DNA of 64,000 nt from Tridacna crocea (lineage: Eukaryota > Mollusca > Bivalvia > Cardiida > Cardiidae): the NCBI GenBank assembly GCA_943736015.1, contig OX031060.1:14025501-14089500 (forward strand), written 5' to 3'. The notes under the pieces are model-generated. The model was not told where the DNA came from and did no database searches. It was given only the letters and a program-made list of their open reading frames with translations. The translations under genes and the position numbers were made by a program. This document shows, piece by piece, positions 58,901 through 64,000 of the stretch (positions are counted from its first letter, which is position 1; each line of letters begins with the position of its first letter).

Positions 58901-61900
58901 GATCTTTCCAACTAAAATACAGTACACAGATTGTCCTCAAAGAGCATAGAGTACACCAGAATGCAACCTTGCTTTGATCATTTTTAACCCTTTACCTAAT
59001 ATGCCAATTTGAGGCTCTTCTATTTCAGCAGCAAATAAAGATATGATGTCAAGAATATGCACACATGAAGATACAAATATCTGATTGAGTGGAAAACATT
59101 GTGGGAAAAGGAGAAATTGCTCGTTACGAGCAATTTCTCCTTTTCACTCAATGTTTTCAAAATATGTCTGTTTTGATACATCAAAATGAGTATCTCTGGA
59201 GTAAAGGGTTGCGAGATATCTCACCTGAACCTTTCCCAAAATGAATCTGTACTACTAGAAAACTACTTTAGAAACAGTTTCTCAGTATACAAAGTTGTAG
59301 AAGCTGTCTGCCAAAACACGAAAAACGCAAAAAATACATCAAGATTTAAGAGTAAAAATATGTTACCTTCTCGTAGGGGTAGCGGGGCAGTTTTTAGAGG
59401 TTTAGGTGGTTCTGCCTCTGGCTGAAAAAAAAATGTTTTGTTTGAATATGCTTTTCTGTAAACATAAAATATTGCTTAAGCTGTAATAAAATGCCAGTAC
59501 TTAACTGATAAATCCAAACAAATATGTGCATAGGCAACATATACATATATATGGTCTTCATATAACATGCATTATTGTACATTTACAAAATGCCCAAAAC
59601 CAGGCTTTTATATTTTTTCTGCAAACCATTTTAAGTTTCATTTTTCAAGTATCATAAAACGATGTTTATTCTTCTAGTAATTTTTCTGCTTCATTGACTA
59701 ATAAAGAAAGGAGTATTAATTCCGATATAAACTAAATGCTGGAATTGTATATACCTTTTCCAAAGGCTTTTTTACCAGGAAAGAGCACGGTGACTCGAAT
59801 CTTTTTAAGTTTTATCTCCTAGAGACATGTTGTAAACTTGTGCAAATTTTTTTTAAAAATATGTCTGTTAGAAAAAAAATAATGATATACGTTGTTTACC
59901 CAAATCTCAATGAGTCCATTGGTTATCGTTTGAGACAAATATTTTCTGTCCAAAAGAGAACATCTTTTTTGGAATTATGTTGTACCATAGATAATGTTTA
60001 GATTTGATATTAAAGTTTTTTAAGTGGTAGGCACCTTGGAAAATTTTAACTTTCTGACAAGGCGCATTTACCTTAGGTAACTCTATCAACAGTTCATATA
60101 GTAGAATCTCCGTCTCCACCATCTCTGTAGGCCCTTTTGTAGGCGGGGCACCGGGTTCAAATGATTTTGGAATCATCGCCTTGGTCAGAATCTTTGAGAC
60201 AATAGAGAGAGAGTAAAGTTAAGCTTGCATGTATACATCACTATCACAGAAACATTGTCCATGTTGAAAATTGTCCATGGAAGTGAGCTCTTTCTAGTGT
60301 ACAATAATCTCAGAAATACAGTTTATATTGCTACATTGTTAAACCGTTAATCCATCGCCATGTAGGAAGAGCAGGACACTTCACCATAGACAAACTATAA
60401 TATGTTGCGGTGATAGGCAGATTCATGGCTTTAGATGAATCCACTTGATTTCTACCTTTTTTTTAATTCTCCAAATTATCAAATTTCAGTAAAACCTAAC
60501 ATCAAAATTCTAGTCAGGAAATTAAAATAAAACAATATCAGTGGTAATCATGGCGCATAAAAGGGGTCCTATTTCACACAGGTGCCTAGACTTTGATTTA
60601 CAAGAGAAAGAGACCCTTGAAAAAGTATCGGGGAAATCGCCTTGTTTTCGAAACTTGGTAGTTGAAAAGAAACCATCAATAACCGAAGTTTTCTAATATA
60701 TCTAATCTTAATTTAGTTTTGGCATGCTTAAAAACGATTGTTAAACGCATATAAGTCCAGATCCTGTATTTACCCATCGGTCTTATTTTCATGCTTATTC
60801 TATAGATTTAGAAAGCACGATAACTTCTGACCGGCTATACTATTTGGATCAGCCAGTCAGAATTTGAGTTCCCTTTATATTTAGAATAGATATTCTGCGT
60901 AATAAACAAGAAATGTTCCTAAGAGTCGTTGGTAAATACAGATCCTCGTCCTGTTTTGACCAATCACATTAAGTGTTATTCTTATTTTAGATCTAGAAAA
61001 CAACATTAAAATCTTCTGAATGGCATGACTGAATGGTTAAGCAAATCATAAATTGCGTTACATTGAAATTAAGGCTTTTTTTCTGAGATTGATACTTCGC
61101 TATTTCGTATAGGTAGTAACTTTAAGCCGGTGTAATGCAGAGAAATGACCCCCATTACAAAATGACCTACGGTCATTTCTCGACGTGGAGTAATGACCTA
61201 TGGGTCATTTCTCTACGTCGAGAAATGACCCATGGGTCATTTCTCGACGTAGAATAATGACCCGGGTCATTTTTCTACGTCGAAAAATGACCCATGGTTC
61301 ATTCCTCTACGTCGAGAAATGACCCGGGCGTTATTTTGTAATGGGGGTCATTTTTCTGCATTACACCGGCCGAGCTGGCACATAAAGTACCAAACGATCC
61401 TCCGTCCACACCGTCCCATAATGTGTAAGACCGGTTAGCCTAATCAAGCCAAGATTTACAATACGTTGGTAGGTTGCTACGCCCTAAACATGGATGATTC
61501 TCATGGGTAAACTCATTACATCTAAATACAAGCAGATGACGTTGTATATATCCTTGTAAGATGGGGAAAATAAATTTAATAAAGATGTGTGCAAAAATTC
61601 AGGGAACAAATGTGGAGGCTAAAAGAGAAATCGCTCGTTGCGAGCACTTTATTTTGCCATAATGTTTTCAAACGTATATTGCTTCGAGAATGAAAAACTC
61701 TGTAGCCTGCGAAAGGTATCGTGTGAGCTTTTTTAGCGCCACCGATAACAGAAGTTTTTGAAGATGGCATTGATAAAAAAAATCTTCAGTACATTGATTT
61801 CATTTTCAGCCTTAGAAAGATGCTAATAAAACTTTTCACGATGACAGAGCTGAATCAGCATCAGAGTTTATGGTCAAGTTTATGATGGATTTACATAATA

Positions 61901-62784
61901 AACGCCATTATTGACCCTTTTCTGAACGTCAAGATGTGCAACTAGGCCTAATCAAAAGCACTTGCAGACAACAAATGAAGTTCGAACAACGGAACTGCCT
62001 TTGAATGGTAGAAACCACAGTAGAAAATGGAGAAAAATGATGATTACCAGCATTTTTTCCTTGTCCCACAAACAATGTTTTAAAAAGCGTTTCTCCTTAA
62101 CTCATTACCAAACGACACAATTTTAGACTGGTTCAAATTGAAAGCATTGGCAGACGACAAAATAAAGGTGACTGAAAATTAAAATTTGTTCTAGGACGAG
62201 TAGAAAAAACTGTGGGAAAAGGAGAAAATGCTGGTTACCAGCATTTTCTCCTTTTCCAACAGTGTTTTCAAAAGGCTCCTTTATCAGGGGCGTCAAAAGT
62301 AGGGGTTGTTTTGTAATGGGTTAGATCCATAAAACTCGGGATTGTTTAGTAAAGGGTTAAATTACCCACCTGCACAAAACCTCTGTAGTTTTGCAATCCT
62401 TTCTGAGCAAATCTGTCTATTTCTTCCACGAGGAATTGCCTGCTCGCCCGTATATACGAGTTAAATGTCATTGTTAAATCGGGGTTTTCTGACACACATT
62501 TCATGTTGCCCCTGAACTTTAAATAAAGCTGTTGTCCCTCTTGGAGAATGAGATCCCGACTAGGGATGGGACCCTCCGTGTACCCCTCCTCTTCTTCTGT
62601 TGCTTTCAAAGCCCGGTGTATCTTATTGGATATGGTGCACCCGACTTGTATATCTACGGGGTCTTCGTTACGCTGACGTAGGAAGACTTTCACATTTCGT
62701 TGAGTAATGCTTTTCTCTAAAAGACCTGCCATTTTCTCTACCCGTGCGCTGTTGATACCGGACTTGGTCCGAAGTAAAATGAAT
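46571..62784 (-). CDS. UPA-like, tandem death-domain adaptor protein (5' partial)
   Basis: Join, in transcript order: 62784-62370, 60191-60072, 59421-59367, 50224-50028, 47929-47821, 46932-46571. Junction phases are 2 (into the first exon), 0, 0, 1, 0, 1 and all agree. The first exon resembles the beta-sandwich UPA region that in UNC5, PIDD and ankyrin-type proteins precedes a death domain. A linker rich in Pro, Glu and Lys follows. Death domain 1 spans exons 4-5 and death domain 2 fills exon 6. No signal peptide or membrane segment is seen in this part. By family precedent it would be a cytoplasmic scaffold for homotypic death-fold complexes in apoptosis or innate immune signalling; the specific pathway is not shown. 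Upstream exons, possibly with ZU5 or receptor parts, lie outside the window. Introns are 0.65-9.1 kb and full of MITEs. Confidence 0.88.
46971..47265. mobile_element. TIR element with CGATAGTA tandem core (intronic)
   Basis: The ends are GGAATACCGTTAGGACCATC and the complement of GGAATACCGTAAGTGCCATC. Between them lies an array of 'acgatgatgataacacgata' type units (about 47020-47240) that is itself partly inverted. Lies in the intron between exons e and f of the death-domain gene. Confidence 0.75.
47322..47480 (+). repeat. Three-unit tandem repeat, about 54 bp
   Basis: 'atatgttaatatctgaggtc' followed by 'ttataatggaagaaaagttg', three times with a few changes. Intronic. Confidence 0.9.
47708..47798. 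repeat. CPAL copy
   Basis: 'tttcgacccatgtcagcctg' and its complement around GGACT. It ends only about 25 bases from the donor of exon e. Confidence 0.8.
47821..47929 (-). CDS. Death-domain gene, exon e (death domain 1, helix 6)
   Basis: 109 bases, phase 0 to 1. Acceptor 'gtattttaaaacag', donor AGGG|GTATGT. It encodes VQVLCSALQSVGRPDLVEEL, the typical 'L..AL..VGR.DLVEEL' last helix of a death domain, then RYRGDEFRQKRQMNAR leading into death domain 2. It is too short to stand out as an ORF. It was found by looking for the missing helix and confirmed by phase. Confidence 0.88.
48245..48500. repeat. Two degenerate CPAL copies (intronic)
   Basis: 'cctacgcagtctgcgcaggc' at about 48292 and 'ggattagtctgtgcggactg' with 'gatctaatccgagaccac' at about 48398-48450, plus 'ttttcgcgtgtttcaagcca'. 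Confidence 0.65.
48660..48900. repeat. Imperfect inverted repeat (intronic)
   Basis: 'ggtcaggttgcagtggactt' and 'cgaaacgtgttcacggcttt' recur as the complement at about 48838-48880 ('aacgagtttcaaagtcctct', 'gcgacctgac'). Open frames across it are mirror effects. Confidence 0.6.
49455..49925. mobile_element. GTCATT foldback element with long arms (intronic)
   Basis: Arms of about 180 bp run from 'acgcaattacccttttggag' to the centre near 49735 and back to 'cccaaaagggtaactgcgtt'. The inner part is the ATGACCC / GGGTCAT ladder also seen at 5731. A truncated ladder piece at 49455-49520 precedes it. Confidence 0.8.
50028..50224 (-). CDS. Death-domain gene, exon d (death domain 1, helices 1-5)
   Basis: 197 bases, phase 1 to 0. 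Acceptor 'cttcctgtttgtcaag', donor GACAAG|GTAGGT. It contains VLRYLAGYLGKEWKDLASHL, the classic helix 1-2 pattern with the conserved Trp, then LKPMRIQAIL, TRFDMLMAWAKR and SVDK. The last helix is missing here and is supplied by exon e. Confidence 0.9.
50325..50535 (+). mobile_element. tRNA-derived SINE (intronic)
   Basis: The head 'ggtcgtgaggtagagcgtcg' and B box 'gagttcgatacctgg' are tRNA-like. The body 'ggcgcgagtactggtgtagt' precedes an A-rich tail 'gtaaaataaatatg'. The tail differs from that of the SINE at 34318, so it is a separate family. Sits just upstream of exon d in the transcript. Confidence 0.75.
50639..50867. mobile_element. TTAA-1 MITE (intronic)
   Basis: TTAA at both ends. CTCATTACCATAC and GTGTGGTAATGGG ends; perfect core. 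Confidence 0.85.
51428..51840 (-). mobile_element. CTTCGC element with perfect 9-bp target duplication (intronic)
   Basis: Same element as 27622-28023 in the opposite orientation, highly similar. The flanks are GGGTGAAAT at 51419-51427 and 51841-51849. Confidence 0.88.
51928..52131. mobile_element. TTAA-1 MITE abutting a TTAA-1b (intronic)
   Basis: CCCTTTGACAC left end and the core 'gaaaatgctggccaagcagc' with altered centre. Its right TTAA (52128-52131) is shared with the next element. Confidence 0.75.
52128..52355. mobile_element. TTAA-1b MITE (intronic)
   Basis: ACCTTTACCCCATA and TATGGAGTAAAAGGT ends. Core 'gaaattgctcgtcacgagca'. Reverse orientation relative to 43174. Confidence 0.85.
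52356..53280. other. Intron sequence, no further exon seen
   Basis: AT-rich, with a PAL fragment at about 53020. No phase-compatible exon was found. Confidence 0.4.
53281..53509. mobile_element. TTAA-1 MITE (intronic)
   Basis: TTAA at both ends. Core 'gaaaatgctggcaaccagca' with one mismatch pair. Confidence 0.85.
53580..53774. mobile_element. Decayed TTAA-1 MITE (intronic)
   Basis: 'accagtccatattgaaagca' and 'gtaaatgctggttaacttg'. The hairpin is lost. Confidence 0.55.
53775..54003. mobile_element. TTAA-1 MITE (intronic)
   Basis: TTAA at both ends. It belongs to the sub-group with TTTCCCAAAC ends and 'gattttt' interior shared with 23532. Confidence 0.85.
54004..54170. mobile_element. Decayed TTAA-1 MITE (intronic)
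   Basis: Begins at 'ttaacacttaccagacag', abutting the previous element. The damaged core 'gctgataagctaagcagc' keeps a longer loop. Confidence 0.6.
54227..54451. mobile_element. TTAA-1 MITE (intronic)
   Basis: TTAA at both ends; CCCTTTCCCAAAC end; perfect core. Confidence 0.85.
54647..54875. mobile_element. TTAA-1 MITE (intronic)
   Basis: TTAA at both ends with the canonical CCCTTTACCAAAC / GTTTGGTAAAGGG ends, the closest to a consensus in this window. Confidence 0.88.
54940..54977 (+). repeat. Poly-C then (CA)n
   Basis: C-run followed by about twelve CA units. Confidence 0.95.
54978..56240. other. Intron; homopolymers and one decayed MITE
   Basis: A G-run at 55875-55897, C-run at 55961-55975 and A-run to 55993, plus a decayed TTAA-1 at about 56045-56210. 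No exon seen. Confidence 0.5.
56246..56475. mobile_element. TTAA-1 MITE (intronic)
   Basis: CCTTTTACCAGACG left end, slightly damaged core 'aatgcttgttaccagcatt', right TTAA intact. A decayed copy follows to about 56590. Confidence 0.75.
56600..58310. other. Intron, no further exon seen
   Basis: PAL copy at about 57325-57395 ('cagtgtagatctgggatcag'). An 89-codon open frame on the minus strand at 57646-57915 lacks recognisable similarity and splice sites. Confidence 0.4.
58310..58635. repeat. Nested 'aataaaccac' palindromes (intronic)
   Basis: Same family as 11065-11345 ('gaaataatcttctttctatc', 'cacaactgtggtttattgaa'), here about 58370-58630. Confidence 0.7.
58670..58894. mobile_element. TTAA-1 MITE (intronic)
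   Basis: Left end CCTTTATCAAACG. Core 'aaaatgctggtgactagcat' with one mismatch. Right TTAA intact. Confidence 0.75.
58986..59208. mobile_element. TTAA-1b MITE (intronic)
   Basis: CCCTTTACCTAATA left end, core 'gaaattgctcgttacgagca', right end GGAGTAAAGGGTT with the TTAA lost (TTGC). It ends about 160 bases from exon c. Confidence 0.8.
59367..59421 (-). CDS. Death-domain gene, exon c (Pro-rich mini-exon)
   Basis: 55 bases with acceptor 'catttttttttcag' and donor GAAG|GTAACA. Phase 0 to 1. It encodes PEAEPPKPLKTAPLPLRE plus one base. The length and phase join exons b and d exactly, which is the main support. It is a flexible linker to the first death domain. Confidence 0.8.
60072..60191 (-). 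CDS. Death-domain gene, exon b (linker)
   Basis: 40 codons, phase 0 to 0. The acceptor has a strong pyrimidine tract ('actctctctctattg', then 'tctcaaag') and the donor is CCTAAG|GTAAAT. It encodes ILTKAMIPKSFEPGAPPTKG, then a Glu/Leu-rich segment EILLYELLIELPK. It has no recognised domain. An alternative acceptor 12 bases downstream (ACCAAG|GCG) would keep the frame. Confidence 0.78.
60769..60948. mobile_element. Family C MITE, decayed (intronic)
   Basis: 'cttctgaccggctatactat' and its approximate complement 'ttggatcagccagtcagaat'. Confidence 0.6.
61124..61371. mobile_element. GTCATT foldback MITE (intronic)
   Basis: 'gccggtgtaatgcagagaaa' ends and the ATGACCC ladder with CTACGTCGAGAAATGACCC units. 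Very similar to 5731-5931 but with one extra rung. Confidence 0.8.
62097..62323. mobile_element. TTAA-1 MITE (intronic)
   Basis: Left TTAA, CTCATTACCAAACG; perfect core; right end TTAG. It ends about 45 bases from the donor of exon a. Confidence 0.8.
62370..62784 (-). CDS. Death-domain gene, exon a (UPA-like region)
   Basis: Acceptor 'ctaatattacag' at 62785-62790. The first base completes a codon from an unseen exon, then 138 codons, then donor CAG|GTGGGT (phase 0). Recognisable pieces are FILLRTKSGIN at the start, VKVFLRQRNEDPVDIQVGC, GYTEGPIPSRDLILQEGQ, LYLKFRGNM, and FLVEEIDRFAQ with YRGFVQ at the end. The 'EGP.PS.D..L.EGQ' and 'RG' elements look like the UPA domain of UNC5/PIDD-like proteins; this is motif memory, less sure than the death domains. 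A Met at 62732 could start translation, but the open frame continues upstream to a good acceptor. Confidence 0.82.
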
Positions 62785-62911
62785 CTGTAATATTAGTCAA
62801 TACAAGAAAATATTGATGCTGAACATCAATGGCGCCGCAAACTACTTATTTCTGTAACAGGGCACAATGCATTGGGCCGCGTTAAACCGTTTATGAAAAT
62901 CACGTGATCGT

Positions 62912-63140
62912 TCAACTCATTATCAAACGACAAAATTTTAGGACTGTCCAGAGCGAAAGCATTTGCAGACGACAAAATAAAAGTGACTGAAAAATTGAAA
63001 TTTGTCTTGTGAAGGGTAGAAAACATTGTGTGAAAAGGAGAAAGTGCTGGTTACCAGCATTTTCTCCTTTTTCCACAATGTTTTCGGAAGGCTTCTTTCT
63101 CAGAGGCGTCCAAAGTAGGGATTGTGTGGTAATGGGTTAA
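62912..63140. mobile_element. TTAA-1 MITE
   Basis: Left TCAA, CTCATTATCAAACG; core intact apart from one base; right TTAA intact. Upstream of exon a. Confidence 0.8.
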
Positions 63141-64000
63141 CAGCTCAGTAGGAATCATACTGTTGATCACCTGACTCATTTTGTCACGTTTAACATCCAG
63201 TATAGTATATGTGGAGAAAATCGTCGCCCTTATAAGATTTTGTCTACACAAACGGACATTTGTCGGCAATGAGTGAACAGTCACGCGAGTTTTTTGGTTT
63301 GTTGAACAATAGGGTCTAAATATTTCGTCATGTATCACAAATGGCTATATTTTCTTTCCAATTATAACTATCAAACTGTTTGTGAAATAGAAAATATACT
63401 TTTTAATGTCATACAAACACAGTATTGCCCAAACAAAACTTAGGTTTGGTAAGGTTAGGTAAGGTTCGGTAAGGTTCGGTAAAGTTCTGTGTTTAGGGGG
63501 ACCGATCTGTCACCCGCTCAAACATTGACCTAGTTACAGTTAGCTGGTCTTAAAAACACGATCGCGATAGGAAAGCAATATTTCTACAATCCATACAACA
63601 CTAGAACAAAAATATAACGGGTCACAAGTACCACATAGGGTGCTCTAGGGTCAAAGAGCTTGAAAATATCTCTTAACCTTTTTCAAGGGCAAGATATTTA
63701 AAATGATAATTTTTTATTACGTGACTTATTTTCCGAAATGGATCTTTATTATTATTTTTCGAAAGGAAAATGTAGATATGTCTACAATCCCGGTTTTTTT
63801 ATCATTCCAACGATGAAAGTACAATATAATTATTATATGTTAAAAAAATCCCACAAATAAATAAAAAAATTAATATGGACCCCGATCTGGTAATCAAAGT
63901 ACAGTAGATATAGATGGATGTTTAAACAAAGCATGGAACCAGTTCAATATGGCTGCCTCCATAGGCGCTTTACAAAACCGAATAAAAATATAGTGCCGCC
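63141..64000. other. No exon identified; short 10-bp tandem repeat
   Basis: The next upstream exon of the death-domain gene must end in phase 2, and none was found here. A minus-strand open frame of about 58 codons (to 63355) has only phase 0 or 1 donors. A tandem 'ggtaaggttc' repeat lies at about 63446-63488. Confidence 0.45.

Larger units (their letters stand above)
60192..62096. other. Intron between exons a and b
   Basis: Holds a family C MITE (60769-60948), a GTCATT foldback (61124-61371) and decayed TTAA-1 pieces (about 61600-61680 and 61915-62090). No exon with a compatible phase was seen. Confidence 0.5.

Noticed and set aside
63141..63355. Minus-strand frame ...RVTVHSLPTNVRLC... as upstream exon of the death-domain gene
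   Set aside because: Available donors are phase 0 or 1, whereas exon a needs phase 2; no recognisable domain.

Overview
This is eukaryotic DNA, AT-rich and intron-bearing, with no bacterial operons, rRNA or CRISPR. The repeats point to a bivalve mollusc, probably a heterodont clam. They include dense palindromic MITEs with 'gcctgcgc...gcgcaggc' cores, SINEs ending in an 'actgaaatattgttgaaaac' type tail, and a tandem array resembling the bivalve BIV160 satellite family. The species is an inference from memory of such repeats.

Two protein-coding genes can be assembled by joining exons with matching splice phases. Gene 1 (+ strand, coding exons 20415-20631 and 24121-24386) encodes a complete 160-residue molluscan-type insulin-like peptide precursor. 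It has a signal peptide, a B chain, a C-peptide with basic cleavage sites and an A chain, with eight cysteines. Its only coding intron (phase 1) lies in the C-peptide, as in other insulin genes. The 3' splice site of that intron is tandemly duplicated with a 63-bp period, and the upstream copy would lead to an early stop. Gene 2 (- strand, 62784 down to about 46571, 5' end beyond the right edge) is a six-exon partial gene. It encodes a UPA-like region (as in UNC5/PIDD/ankyrin-type proteins), a charged and proline-rich linker and two tandem death domains. All five internal junctions agree in phase. It is probably an intracellular signalling or apoptosis/immune adaptor.

The rest is intergenic and intronic DNA packed with small non-autonomous elements. 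Names used below: TTAA-1, about 225-bp MITEs bounded by TTAA and CCCTTTACC-like ends with a hairpin core (about 30 copies, piggyBac-like by their ends); TTAA-1b, a sister family with a different hairpin core; TTAA-2, about 530 bp with AAAGGTGG ends; TTAA-3, about 370 bp with GGTAGTGGACCC ends; CTTCGC, with CATCTTCGC ends and 9-bp target duplications (Mutator-like); H, about 350 bp with a target duplication of about 10 bp; B, C, FB and PAL families; and CPAL palindromes.

Layout: 1-20 kb is repeats with no supported gene, including a 3-kb foldback element at about 4.78-7.83 kb. 20.4-24.7 kb is the insulin-like gene, whose intron is full of repeats. 24.7-45.6 kb is intergenic: MITEs, SINEs, satellite-like array and minisatellites. 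45.6-46.1 kb is a near-perfect large palindrome just downstream of gene 2. 46.6-62.8 kb is gene 2 with MITE-rich introns. 62.8-64 kb is an upstream intron or unidentified exons. Homology statements rest on recognised motifs and cysteine or helix patterns, not on database searches.
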